Positions 19,045 through 27,617 of a DNA stretch of 64,000 bases are shown in pieces (position 1 is the first letter of the stretch; each line of letters begins with the position of its first letter). This DNA comes from Nocardioides daedukensis (GTDB taxonomy: Bacteria > Actinomycetota > Actinomycetes > Propionibacteriales > Nocardioidaceae), in the NCBI RefSeq assembly GCF_013408415.1, contig NZ_JACCAA010000001.1, positions 2,852,001 to 2,916,000 of the forward strand. The letters run 5' to 3'. Both the position numbers and the translations under genes were made by a program. Under the pieces are notes generated by a model. That model saw only the letters and a program-made list of their open reading frames with translations, searched no databases and had not been told where the DNA came from.

Positions 19045-19914
19045 ATGGACGCAGTGATCTTCGGATTGGTGCTGGGAGGGCTCTATGCCCTCCTGGCCCA
19101 GTCCTTCGTGCTCACCTTCATCACCACGAAGACGTTGAACTTCGCGGTGGGCGAGTTCGTCGCCCTCGGCGCGTTCGTCGTGCTGGCCGTGGCCAGTTGG
19201 TCCTGGTTGCCCGCGGCGGGCAAGATCGCGATCGGCTTCCTCGCCGCCGGCCTGGTCGGAGCGCTGGCCTACCGGTTCCTCGTGCTGCCCTTCACCACCC
19301 AGGGGGAGCACGACGTCCGCTGGCTGCTCTCCACGGTGGCGTTGTCCTTCGTCATGCTCAACCTGATCGGCAACGTCGAGGGCCCCTCGCCCCAGCGCTC
19401 CGACACGGGTCGGCTCGGGGGCAGCGTGGAGATCCTGGGCTCGGGGGTCAGCAAGCAGATGCTGCTGATCGCACTGCTCGCCGTGGCGGTCTCGATCGCC
19501 CTCATCGTGGCCTCCAAGAAGACCTCGATGGGTCTGATCATGCGCGCCGTCTCCCAGGACAAGGAGGTCACCTCCCTCATGGGCGTCTCCCCGCACATGG
19601 TCGGCGCGGTCTCCTACCTGGTCGCGATGGGCCTGGCCGGTCTGGCCGGCACGTTGTACGCCGCGACGGTGGGCGCCTCGCCCGTCATGGGCGCCCCACT
19701 CCTGGTCGCCTCGATCGCCGTCGGCGTCATCGGTGGACTCTCCTCCCTGTGGGGTCCGCTGCTCGGCGGGGCGCTGTACGGCGTGCTCAGCCAGGTCGCC
19801 AGCTTCGAATTCGGTGCCATCTGGGGTGAGACCGCGGGTCTGCTCCTGGTCATCGCCGTCCTGATCTGGAAGCCCGAGGGCCTTCTCGGTCGTCGCATGG
19901 AGGTCAAGCTGTGA
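19045..19914 (+). CDS. ABC transporter permease, LivH type
   Basis: A 289-residue integral membrane protein with multiple hydrophobic helices and the LivH/BPD_transp_2 pattern: VIFGLVLGGLYALLAQSFVLTFITTKTLNFAVGEFVALGAFV at the N-terminus, GLIMRAVSQDKEVTSLMGVSPHMVGAVSYLVAMGLAGLAG as the EAA-like coupling loop, and a C-terminal LLLVIAVLIWKPEGLLGR. It is the second gene of the importer operon, overlapping the fused permease/ATPase gene by 4 bp. Confidence 0.94.
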   Translation: MDAVIFGLVLGGLYALLAQSFVLTFITTKTLNFAVGEFVALGAFVVLAVASWSWLPAAGKIAIGFLAAGLVGALAYRFLVLPFTTQGEHDVRWLLSTVALSFVMLNLIGNVEGPSPQRSDTGRLGGSVEILGSGVSKQMLLIALLAVAVSIALIVASKKTSMGLIMRAVSQDKEVTSLMGVSPHMVGAVSYLVAMGLAGLAGTLYAATVGASPVMGAPLLVASIAVGVIGGLSSLWGPLLGGALYGVLSQVASFEFGAIWGETAGLLLVIAVLIWKPEGLLGRRMEVKL

Positions 19915-22001
19915 TCACCACCCAGACATCCACCCCCACGCCGGGCGGTGCGCCTGAGGGCAACGACCCGCACGGCAACAACCCGGACGCTGCTGACAAG
20001 GGTGGGAAGGGCCGCAGGGGCAGCCGCGGCAACAGAGCCACCGGCGCCGCGCGTCGGCGTACCCCCGGTCGTTCTGCCCTCCTGCGCGACATCCTCTTCG
20101 CCGTCGGGGCCTTCGCGGTCGCGATGATCGCGATCCTCCCCGGCCGCGAGGGCGTCGGCACCTCCATCTCCACCATGCAGCTGGTCGCCTCGATGGCAGC
20201 CATGACCGTTGCCGCGGTGGGCCTCAACCTGCTGATGGGCTACACCAAGCTGGTCTCCCTGGGGCAGGGCGGCTTCTATGCCATCGGTGCCTATGCCAGT
20301 GCCTGGCTCGCCCTGGACAAGGGCTGGAACCCGCTCCTCGCGATCGTCGGGGCGCTGGTCATCTGTGGCGTCATCGGCGCCCTCGTCGCGATGGCCACTA
20401 TGCAGATGCGCGGACCGCAGTTCTCCGTGATCACCCTCGTCCTCGCCGTCCTGGTGGAGCGAATCCTCAACGAGGGCAAGGCATTCGGCCAGTTGGCCGG
20501 CTATCCCAACTATGCCCAGCACGGCGTCACCTCGATGCCTCCGATCGAGGTCTTCGGCCATGTCTTCGAGCCGCCGATGATCGCCAACACCGTCGCCACG
20601 GTGATGGTGCCGATCGTGCTGGTCACCGCCCTGGTGGTGATCCTGGCCCGCAACATCGCCCGCTCGCCGTGGGGCAGCTCGCTCAGCGCCATCGGTGAGA
20701 GCGAGATGCTCGCCTCGCACCTGGGCGTCAACGTCTTCTGGCGCAAGGTGTCGGTCTTCGTGCTCGCGTCCGTGCTTGGCGGCCTCGGTGGCGTCATCGC
20801 GGTGCAGGCGTTCTCCCACCTCCAGCCCGAGACCTTCGACATCTACCTGACCATCACCATCGTGCTGGCCGTCGTCTTCGGCGGCAGCGGCACCGTGCTC
20901 GGCCCGCTGGTCGGGGCGGTCGCGGTCGTGTGGCTCGAGCAGTCGCCGATCCTGACCAGCGTCAGCTCCTTCCAGCAGGAGAACATCTCCGAGACGTGGT
21001 ATCTCTCCACGCCCGGCCTGGTAGGCATCCTGTTCCTGCTCACCCTCTTCCTGATGCCGCGCGGCATCGTCGGCAGCGTCGGTCAGCTCGTGCACTCGCG
21101 GATCCGCGGGGGAGCCGGACTGGCGAAGGCGGAGGCGGCCGAGGGCCTGAGTGAGGCCTCGGTGGAGAGCGAGCCGATCCCGGACGCCGACCCCGAGACC
21201 CCGCACGCCGAGGGCGTCGACCCCGACGCGATCCTCGTGATCGAGGGAGCGGCCAAGCACTTCGGCGGGCTCAAGGCCGTCGACGGCATGGACCTGCAGG
21301 TCGCCAAGGGGCAGATCCACGCGATCATCGGTCCCAACGGGGCTGGGAAGTCCACGCTGGCCAACCTGATCACCGGTGTCTACAAGCCCAACGGCGGCAC
21401 GATCTCCTTCCAGGGCAAGGAAATCGGTGGCCTCGCGCCGCACAAGATCTCCCGCAGCGGCGTCGCCCGGACCTTCCAGACGCCCCAGCTCTTCCACGAC
21501 GCCACCGTCCTGGAGAACGTGCTGACCGGCTTCCCTGATACCGGGCGTACGTCGTTGCTCGCCGCAGCGGTCAAGCCTCCGTCGCGCTATCGCCGGGACG
21601 CCGAGATGCGGGACGAGGCAGAGCGGCTCCTCGACCTGGTCGGACTGGCCGACCTTACCGACGTACTCGCTGGCGAGCTGCCCTATGGCAAGCAGCGAGC
21701 GCTCGAGATCGCGCGGGCGCTGGCCTCGTCGCCCGAGCTGATCGTCCTCGACGAGCCGGCAGCCGGGCTGCTCGCCACCGAGTCGGTCGGGTTGGGTGAC
21801 CTGTTGATCGCCTTGCGTGAGCACGGCTATGCGCTGGTCGTGGTCGAGCACCACATGGACCTGGTCGCCCGAGTGGCGGACAAGGTCACCTGCATGGACC
21901 AGGGCCGGCTGCTCTCCCGCGGGACACCCGAGCAGGTCCTGTCCGACGAGGCCGTCATCGCGGCGTACCTCGGCAAGCCACTCGAGGAGGAGCAGGCATG
22001 A
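19911..22001 (+). CDS. Fused ABC permease-ATPase (LivM-LivG)
   Basis: A single 696-residue protein joins two usually separate subunits. After a Gly/Asn/Arg-rich N-terminus, residues about 60-395 form a LivM permease (LVASMAAMTVAAVGLNLLMGYTKLVSLGQGGFYAIGAYASAWLAL, later SAIGESEMLASHLGVNVFWRK). An acidic linker of about 45 residues follows. Residues about 440-696 form a LivG ATPase: Walker A GPNGAGKST, the family loop RSGVARTFQTPQLF, signature ELPYGKQRALEIARAL, Walker B LIVLDEPAAGL and a conserved His in VVEHHMDLV. The start is GTG overlapping the previous stop; the end overlaps livF as ATGA. Confidence 0.94.
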   Translation: MITTQTSTPTPGGAPEGNDPHGNNPDAADKGGKGRRGSRGNRATGAARRRTPGRSALLRDILFAVGAFAVAMIAILPGREGVGTSISTMQLVASMAAMTVAAVGLNLLMGYTKLVSLGQGGFYAIGAYASAWLALDKGWNPLLAIVGALVICGVIGALVAMATMQMRGPQFSVITLVLAVLVERILNEGKAFGQLAGYPNYAQHGVTSMPPIEVFGHVFEPPMIANTVATVMVPIVLVTALVVILARNIARSPWGSSLSAIGESEMLASHLGVNVFWRKVSVFVLASVLGGLGGVIAVQAFSHLQPETFDIYLTITIVLAVVFGGSGTVLGPLVGAVAVVWLEQSPILTSVSSFQQENISETWYLSTPGLVGILFLLTLFLMPRGIVGSVGQLVHSRIRGGAGLAKAEAAEGLSEASVESEPIPDADPETPHAEGVDPDAILVIEGAAKHFGGLKAVDGMDLQVAKGQIHAIIGPNGAGKSTLANLITGVYKPNGGTISFQGKEIGGLAPHKISRSGVARTFQTPQLFHDATVLENVLTGFPDTGRTSLLAAAVKPPSRYRRDAEMRDEAERLLDLVGLADLTDVLAGELPYGKQRALEIARALASSPELIVLDEPAAGLLATESVGLGDLLIALREHGYALVVVEHHMDLVARVADKVTCMDQGRLLSRGTPEQVLSDEAVIAAYLGKPLEEEQA

Positions 22002-22714
22002 CACTCACGGTCGACAACGTGGTCTGCGGCTATGACCGCGCACCCATCCTGCACGGCGTCAGCCTCCACGTGGAGCCCGGCGAGCTGGTCGCTGTCGTCG
22101 GCTCCAACGGGGCCGGGAAGTCGACGCTGGTCAAGACCATCTGTGGTCTGGTCGGGGTTCGTGGCGGTGACCTGACCGACGACGGCCAGTCGTTCGCCAA
22201 GGTCTCACCCGCCAAGCGGGCCAAGGCCGGCATCGTCGTGGTGCCCGAGGGCCGGCGGCTCTTCCCGCAGCTCACCGTGGGGGAGAACATCCAGCTCGGC
22301 CGGCACGCCGCGGGCAAGCGGGCGACCGGGGACGACCCAGTGAAGGACCTGCTCGACGCGTTCCCGATCATCTCCGAGCGCTGGAACCAGCAGGCCAACC
22401 TGCTCTCGGGTGGCGAGCAGCAGATGGTTGCGTTGACCCGTGCGGTCGCCGCCCGACCGCGCTACCTGCTGCTCGACGAGCCGTCGCTCGGGCTGAGCCC
22501 GCTGAAGACGCTGGACGTGTTCCGCCTGGTCGAGCTGGTTCGGGAGCGCACGGGTGCCGGGATCCTGCTGGTCGAGCAGATGGCCGACCAGGCGCTCAAG
22601 GCCGCCGACCGGGCCTATGTGCTCGAGCACGGGCAGATCGCCATGGAAGGCCCGGCTGCGGATGTGCGCGCGTCTCCCGAAGTACGCCGTGCCTATCTCG
22701 GCGTGGCCAGCTGA
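21998..22714 (+). CDS. ABC transporter ATPase, LivF type
   Basis: A 238-residue ATPase: Walker A GSNGAGKST, GIVVVPEGRRLFPQLTVGENIQLG, signature LLSGGEQQMVALTRAVAARPRYLLLDEPSLGLSP with Walker B, and LVEQMADQALKAADRAYVLEHGQIAMEG. Its length and the P-E-G-R-R-x-F-P motif are standard for LivF. With the fused LivMG and LivH it completes a five-domain importer. Confidence 0.95.
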   Translation: MTLTVDNVVCGYDRAPILHGVSLHVEPGELVAVVGSNGAGKSTLVKTICGLVGVRGGDLTDDGQSFAKVSPAKRAKAGIVVVPEGRRLFPQLTVGENIQLGRHAAGKRATGDDPVKDLLDAFPIISERWNQQANLLSGGEQQMVALTRAVAARPRYLLLDEPSLGLSPLKTLDVFRLVELVRERTGAGILLVEQMADQALKAADRAYVLEHGQIAMEGPAADVRASPEVRRAYLGVAS

Positions 22715-22762
22715 GCACATCCCCCACACCTGCCTGACGACCGTTCCCCGGAAGGAAAACCC

Positions 22763-24022
22763 ATGTTCACCCAGACTCCCCGTGCAGCAGAGCTGCACGA
22801 CAAGATGGTCGGCTTCCTCGAGGAGCACGTCTATCCCGCCGAGGCCGTGCACGAGGAGCAGATCGCCGAGATCGGCGCGGCGCGCACCCAGCCGCCGATC
22901 CTCGAGGAGCTCAAGAAGCGGGCCCGCGACCTGGGCCTGTGGAACCTCTTCCTGCCGCACAAGGAGGAGGGCCACGAACCGCTCTCGAACCTCGACTACG
23001 CGCCGATCGCCGAGCTGACCGGGCGCAGCCTGTGGCTGGCCCCCGAAGCGCTGAACTGCTCCGCGCCGGACACCGGCAACATGGAGCTGCTGTCGATGTT
23101 CGGCACGCCGGAGCAGAAGGAGCAGTGGCTCAAGCCGCTGATGGACGGCGCGATCAGGTCGGCCTACGTGATGACCGAGCCACAGGTCGCCTCCTCGGAC
23201 GCCAGCAACATCGAGACCTCGATCGTGCGCGACGGTGACGACTGGGTGATCAACGGGCGCAAGTGGTGGATCTCGGGCGTCGAGCGGGAGACCTGCAAAT
23301 TGCTGATCCTGATGGGGATCACCGACTCCTCGCCCGATGCGCCCCGTCACCAGCGCCACAGCATGGTGCTGATCCCCAGGGACACTCCCGGCGTCACGGT
23401 GCACCGCGACCTGACCGTGCTCGGCTACAACCCGTTCGAGTCCCACGTCGAGATGACCTTCGAGGACGTGCGCGTCCCGGTCGACAACATGATCGGTGAG
23501 GTCGGCGCCGGGTTCGCCATGTCCCAGGCCCGCCTGGGTCCCGGGCGGATCCACCACTGCATGCGGATGGTGGGTGCGGCCGAGCGGGCCCTGGAGCTCA
23601 TGATCGATCGCGTGCAGAACCGGGCCACCTTCGGGACGCCTTTGGTGGACCAGGGCGTCGTACGTGAGTGGATCGCCGACTCCCGGATCGAGATCGACCA
23701 GGCCCGCCTCTACACGCTCTACACCGCACACCTGATGGACACCGTCGGGAACCGCGAGGCTGCGAGCGAGATCTCCGGCATCAAGGTTGCCGTGCCGAAC
23801 ATGGCCGTGCGGGTGATCGACCGCGCCATGCAGGCCTTCGGCGGCGGAGGACTTGCAGGCGACGTACCCCTGGCGAGGATGTATGCCGAGGCTCGCATCG
23901 TGCGGATGGCCGACGGGCCCGACGAGGTGCACCGCCGTGGTCTGGCCCGCACCGAGCTGCGCCGGTTCGCCGCAGCGACGAGCCCTGCGCCGCACGGGGT
24001 GACCGCACACCTGGCCCACTGA
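22763..24022 (+). CDS. ACAD11-like acyl-CoA dehydrogenase
   Basis: A 419-residue paralogue of the protein at 8605: LGLWNLFLPHKEEG, LNCSAPDTGNMELLSMFGTPEQKEQWL, MTEPQVASSDASNIETSIV, GPGRIHHCMRMVGAAERALELM and RIVRMADGPDEVHRRGLARTEL. It lies 48 bp after livF with a good ribosome site (GGAAGGAAAA), so it may belong to the importer operon and act on the imported acid once activated. Its last three codons and stop are the first unit of a 12-bp tandem repeat. Confidence 0.92.
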   Translation: MFTQTPRAAELHDKMVGFLEEHVYPAEAVHEEQIAEIGAARTQPPILEELKKRARDLGLWNLFLPHKEEGHEPLSNLDYAPIAELTGRSLWLAPEALNCSAPDTGNMELLSMFGTPEQKEQWLKPLMDGAIRSAYVMTEPQVASSDASNIETSIVRDGDDWVINGRKWWISGVERETCKLLILMGITDSSPDAPRHQRHSMVLIPRDTPGVTVHRDLTVLGYNPFESHVEMTFEDVRVPVDNMIGEVGAGFAMSQARLGPGRIHHCMRMVGAAERALELMIDRVQNRATFGTPLVDQGVVREWIADSRIEIDQARLYTLYTAHLMDTVGNREAASEISGIKVAVPNMAVRVIDRAMQAFGGGGLAGDVPLARMYAEARIVRMADGPDEVHRRGLARTELRRFAAATSPAPHGVTAHLAH

Positions 24023-24058
24023 CTGGCCCACTGAAGTGCCCACTGACTCGCCCACTGA
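24011..24058. repeat. Four tandem 12-bp copies of the ACAD gene terminus
   Basis: CTGGCCCACTGA at 24011-24022 encodes Leu-Ala-His-stop of the ACAD. Exact or near-exact 12-bp copies follow at 24023-24034, 24035-24046 and 24047-24058. As the unit is a multiple of three, each copy keeps an in-frame TGA. Confidence 0.9.
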
Positions 24059-24109
24059 TCAGGTCGACACCCCGGCTGGTGTCCCAGCCACCCATGGAAA
24101 GGTGACGAG

Positions 24110-25711
24110 ATGACCCTCGCCCGCAATGCCTTCGCGCTCCTGGACCGCACCGCCGAGTCCTATGCCGGCGACCGTCCGGCATACGGCTTCGAGGGTGAAG
24201 TGCGCACCTTCCGCGAGATGCGGGACGCCTCGCTCGAGGTGGCGGCCGGACTCGCGGCCAACGGCGTCGGCCGTGGCGACAAGGTCGCGGTGATGATGGG
24301 CAACCGGTTCGAGTGGGTCGAGACCTTCTTCGGCCTGGCCGCCCTCGGCGCGGTCTGCATCCCGGTCAACGTGCTGCTGACCGGCAAGGAGATCGAACAC
24401 GTCTGCCGCGACAGCGACGCACGGTTCCTCGTCGTCGACGAGATCGGGTCGAAGATCGGGCGCCTCGGGCACAGCTTCGACGCCGTGATCACCGTCGGGT
24501 CCGCTGCGATCGAGGCCGCCGGACGCCGGGTGGAGTACGCCGACCTGCGCGCGGGTCACGTGCTGCCCGCCGACCACGTCGGTCCGGCACTCGAGGACAC
24601 CTTCCTGCTCTACTACAGCTCCGGGACCACCGGGCTGCCGAAGGCCGCCGAGCACTCGCACGACGGGGTGCTGTGGAACGCGATGGGGCAGGTCCAGGGG
24701 CTCGGGCTGACCGGCGAGGACAGATATTTCGTGATCCCGTCGCTCTCGTGGGCTGCCGGGTTCCACAACCTCGTGATCGCGCTGACCTGGGTGGGCGGCT
24801 ATTCGGAGATCCGCTCCACCGGCGGCGCGACGATGGAGAACATCGTCGACTCGATCGAGGCCGGGTCGATCACCCACGTGATGCTGGTGCCCAGCCTGCT
24901 GCGGGAGCTGGTCACGCGACCCGACCTGATGGCGCGGCTGAGTGCGAGCGCGCTGCGCTGGATCGTGACCGGCGCCGAGCCGGTTCCAAAGGCGGTCATC
25001 GAGACGGTCTGCCGCGGCATTCCCGACGTGGACGTCTGCCAGGGCTACGGGCTCTCGGAGTTCCCCACGATCTGCACCGTGCTGATGGCCGACGAGGTGT
25101 TCGACCACGAGGGGTCGGCCGGTCGCCCGCTGCCGCACACCGACCTTGCGGTCCGTGACGTCGACGGCGTGATCCGTCGGTCCGGCCAGGGTGAGCTGCT
25201 GATCCGCTCCCTGGCCTCGATGAAGGGCTACTACGGCAAGCCCGAACAGACTGCCGAGGCCTTCCGCGACGGTTGGTTGCACACCGGCGACCTGGTGGCG
25301 ATCGATGAGGACGGATTCATGACCGTGGTCGGCAGGACCAAGGACATGATCATCTCCGGGGGACTCAACGTCTATCCCAAGGAGATCGAGGACGTCATCC
25401 ACCGCGCCCCCGGCGTGCTCGAGGCCGCCGTGGTCGGCGTACCGCACGAGCGCTTCGGCGAGACGACCGTAGCGATCGTGGTCACCGACGACCCGGCCTT
25501 CAGCATCGACGAGATCGAGCGGCTGTGCCTGGAGGAGCTGGCGTCATACAAGCGGCCACGCCAGATCCTGGTCCGTCACGACCCGTTGCCCCGCAACGCC
25601 AACGCCAAGCTGCTCAAGCGCGAGCTCCGGCCCTGGGCCACGGCACAGCTCGGGACGGGGGCTGCCTCGCAGCCGACAGCGCCGAGTGTGCAGGCGGACT
25701 CGACGTCGTGA
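24110..25711 (+). CDS. AMP-dependent acyl-CoA ligase (FadD family)
   Basis: A 533-residue ANL-superfamily ligase. Its motifs are LLYYSSGTTGLPKAAEHSH (phosphate-binding loop, about 164-182), the aromatic QGYGLSEFP (A5-like), GWLHTGDLVAIDEDGFMTVVGRTKDMIISGGLNVYPKEIED (hinge region) and PLPRNANAKLLKREL (catalytic Lys). It is likely to activate a fatty, aromatic or steroid carboxylate with ATP and CoA in the cytoplasm. A ribosome site (GGAAAGG) precedes the ATG. The luciferase-like gene behind it overlaps by GTGA, and the ABC importer upstream suggests uptake followed by activation. Confidence 0.92.
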   Translation: MTLARNAFALLDRTAESYAGDRPAYGFEGEVRTFREMRDASLEVAAGLAANGVGRGDKVAVMMGNRFEWVETFFGLAALGAVCIPVNVLLTGKEIEHVCRDSDARFLVVDEIGSKIGRLGHSFDAVITVGSAAIEAAGRRVEYADLRAGHVLPADHVGPALEDTFLLYYSSGTTGLPKAAEHSHDGVLWNAMGQVQGLGLTGEDRYFVIPSLSWAAGFHNLVIALTWVGGYSEIRSTGGATMENIVDSIEAGSITHVMLVPSLLRELVTRPDLMARLSASALRWIVTGAEPVPKAVIETVCRGIPDVDVCQGYGLSEFPTICTVLMADEVFDHEGSAGRPLPHTDLAVRDVDGVIRRSGQGELLIRSLASMKGYYGKPEQTAEAFRDGWLHTGDLVAIDEDGFMTVVGRTKDMIISGGLNVYPKEIEDVIHRAPGVLEAAVVGVPHERFGETTVAIVVTDDPAFSIDEIERLCLEELASYKRPRQILVRHDPLPRNANAKLLKRELRPWATAQLGTGAASQPTAPSVQADSTS

Positions 25712-26667
25712 CCTCGCGTTATGGGATGACGATCCCGCTCGACGACGTACCCCTCTCGGCGGTGCCCTACGCGGCGCGCGAGCTGGAGGACCTCGGCTAC
25801 ACCGATCTGTGGACAGCTGAAGGGATGGGTGCCGACGGGTTCACGCCGTTGGCCGCCGCGCTCGGGGTCACCTCGTCGGTGCACCTGGGCGTCGCGATCG
25901 CACCGGTCTTCACCCGCGGCCCGGCGTTGCTCGCGCAGACCGCGGCGACGATGGCCGCGATGGCGCCGGGACGGTTCACGCTCGGGCTCGGCGCGTCGTC
26001 GAACGTGATCGTGGAGAAATGGAACTCGATCCCTTTCGACAAGCCACTCTCACGCAGCCGTGACATGCTTCGATTCCTGCGCGCGGCGTTAGAAGGGCAG
26101 CGGGTGGACGAGGAGTTCGCGACCTTCACCGTGCAGGGCTTCCGGGCTGGCGTCGTACCCGAGGTTCCACCGAAGCTGCTGCTGGCCGGGCTGCGCGGCA
26201 AGATGCTCGACCTTGCCGGATCGCACGCTGACGGCGCCGTGCTCAACTGGCTCTCCGCCGAGGACGTCGGCCGGGTCGTGCCCGCGGTGACTGCGCACGG
26301 TGCCGACAAGGAGATCGTCTGCAGGATCCTGGTTGCGCCGACTGCCGATGCGGACCTGGCCCGTGGCGTGGCCCGGCGGCTGATCGCCACCTATCTCAAC
26401 GTGCCCGTCTATCGGGCCTTCCACGCCGACCTGGGGCGTGACGAACTTGAGCCGATGTGGAAGCTGTGGGCCGATGGCGACCGGGCCGCAGCCGTGGAGG
26501 CGATCCCGGACCACGTCGTCGACGAGCTCGTCGTGCACGGATCCCCGGGCGCGTGCCGCGAGCACATCGGGCGCTACGTCGAGCACGGGGTCACCGTGCC
26601 GGTCGCCTCGCTGCTTCCGGTCGGGGTGGATCCACTCGAGGCCTGCCGGGCGCTCGCGCCCTCCTGA
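25708..26667 (+). CDS. Luciferase-like (LLM class) oxidoreductase
   Basis: A 319-residue protein from GTG 25708 (MTSRYGMTIPLDDVPLSAVPYAARELEDLGYTDLWTAEGMGADGFTPLAAAL), overlapping the ligase stop. LLAQTAATMAAMAPGRFTLGLGASSNVIVEKWNSIPFDKPLSRSRDMLRFLRAALEG is the LLM-family core. It probably uses F420 or FMN. It differs in N-terminal architecture from the paralogue at 10609. No substrate can be assigned. Confidence 0.87.
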   Translation: MTSRYGMTIPLDDVPLSAVPYAARELEDLGYTDLWTAEGMGADGFTPLAAALGVTSSVHLGVAIAPVFTRGPALLAQTAATMAAMAPGRFTLGLGASSNVIVEKWNSIPFDKPLSRSRDMLRFLRAALEGQRVDEEFATFTVQGFRAGVVPEVPPKLLLAGLRGKMLDLAGSHADGAVLNWLSAEDVGRVVPAVTAHGADKEIVCRILVAPTADADLARGVARRLIATYLNVPVYRAFHADLGRDELEPMWKLWADGDRAAAVEAIPDHVVDELVVHGSPGACREHIGRYVEHGVTVPVASLLPVGVDPLEACRALAPS

Positions 26668-26695
26668 CCACTCACCACCAACCACAAGGGGAACC

Positions 26696-27454
26696 ATGAC
26701 CGACACCGCATCCACCGAGTTCACGGGCAAGACCGTCCTGATCACCGGCGGCAGCCGGGGGATGGGCGAGCAGATGGCGCACGCCTTCGCCGCACGCGGA
26801 GCCAACATCGTGGTGGCGAGCCGCAAGCTGGAGAACTGCCGCAGCGTGGCCGACGACCTGGTGCGCAAGCACGGCGTACGCGCCTTGCCGGTGGGCTTCA
26901 ACGCCAGCTCGTGGGAGGACTGCGACCGGCTGATCGAGGAGGCGTACGCCGAGTTCGGCAGCGTTGATGTGTTGATCAACAACGCCGGGATGTCGCCGCA
27001 CTACCCCTCGCTCGCCGAGGTCAGCCAGGAGCTGTTCGACAAGGTGATCGCGGTGAACCTGCGTGGTCCGTTCCGGCTCAGCGCCGTGATCGGCGAGCGG
27101 ATGGCCGAGGGTGACGGGGGCTCGATCATCAGCATCGGGTCCATCGAGGCGATCCGTCCGCAGCCCGAGGCGCTGCCCTATGCGGCCGCGAAATCGGGGC
27201 TGCACGTGTTCACCGAGGGCTTCGCGCAGGCATACGGTCCGAAGGTGCGGGTGAACACGATCCAGGCCGGCCCCTTCCTGACCGACATCTCCACGAACTG
27301 GTCCGAGGGGCTGCGTGAGGAGATGGAGGCCAAGGTCGCTCTCGGTCGCTGCGCAGAGGCCGACGAGATCGTCGGCGCCGCACTCTATTTCGCCGGTTCG
27401 GCGTCGTCCTTCACGACCGGTGCGCTGCTGCGGGTCGACGGCGGCTGGAAGTAG
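26696..27454 (+). CDS. Short-chain dehydrogenase/reductase
   Basis: A 252-residue classical SDR: TVLITGGSRGMGEQMAHAFAARGANIVVASRK, INNAGMSPHYPS, IISIGSIEAIRPQPEALPYAAAKSGLHVF (catalytic Tyr/Lys) and GSASSFTTGALLRVDGGWK at the C-terminus. AAGGGGAACC precedes the ATG. It is the final gene of the 17803-27454 series. Its TAG stop is followed directly by a family-2 repeat array. Confidence 0.91.
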   Translation: MTDTASTEFTGKTVLITGGSRGMGEQMAHAFAARGANIVVASRKLENCRSVADDLVRKHGVRALPVGFNASSWEDCDRLIEEAYAEFGSVDVLINNAGMSPHYPSLAEVSQELFDKVIAVNLRGPFRLSAVIGERMAEGDGGSIISIGSIEAIRPQPEALPYAAAKSGLHVFTEGFAQAYGPKVRVNTIQAGPFLTDISTNWSEGLREEMEAKVALGRCAEADEIVGAALYFAGSASSFTTGALLRVDGGWK

Positions 27455-27617
27455 CCGCGAACCTGCAGTTGTTGCGTCGCGAACCTGCACTTGTTGCGCG
27501 TCGAACAGGCGATTGTTGTGGCTTGAACCTGCAGTTGTTGTGGTCGGCGAGCGCAAGACTTGCCGGTTCAATGCGCAACAACTGCAGGTTGGACGCGCAA
27601 CAACTGCAGGTTCGCGG
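27455..27617. repeat. Family-2 22-bp repeat array filling a convergent junction
   Basis: The 163 bp between an SDR stop (27454) and an IclR stop (27618) consist wholly of family-2 units: four forward copies (first core CGCGAACCTGCAGTTGTTGC at 27457-27476), a diverged middle, then two inverted copies. The outermost arms, 27455-27476 and 27596-27617, are perfect 22-bp inverted repeats. No other sequence is present. Confidence 0.93.

Noticed and set aside
17647-24055. Very long minus-strand open frames (about 616 to 796 codons) opposite the ABC importer and ACAD genes
   Set aside because: They are antisense shadows: composition is Asp/Gly/Arg/His-rich, no family motif is visible, and the plus-strand genes have full conserved motifs and codon bias.
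27455-27617. CRISPR array
   Set aside because: The 22-bp units are directly adjacent without unique spacers, occur in both orientations, and no cas gene is present.
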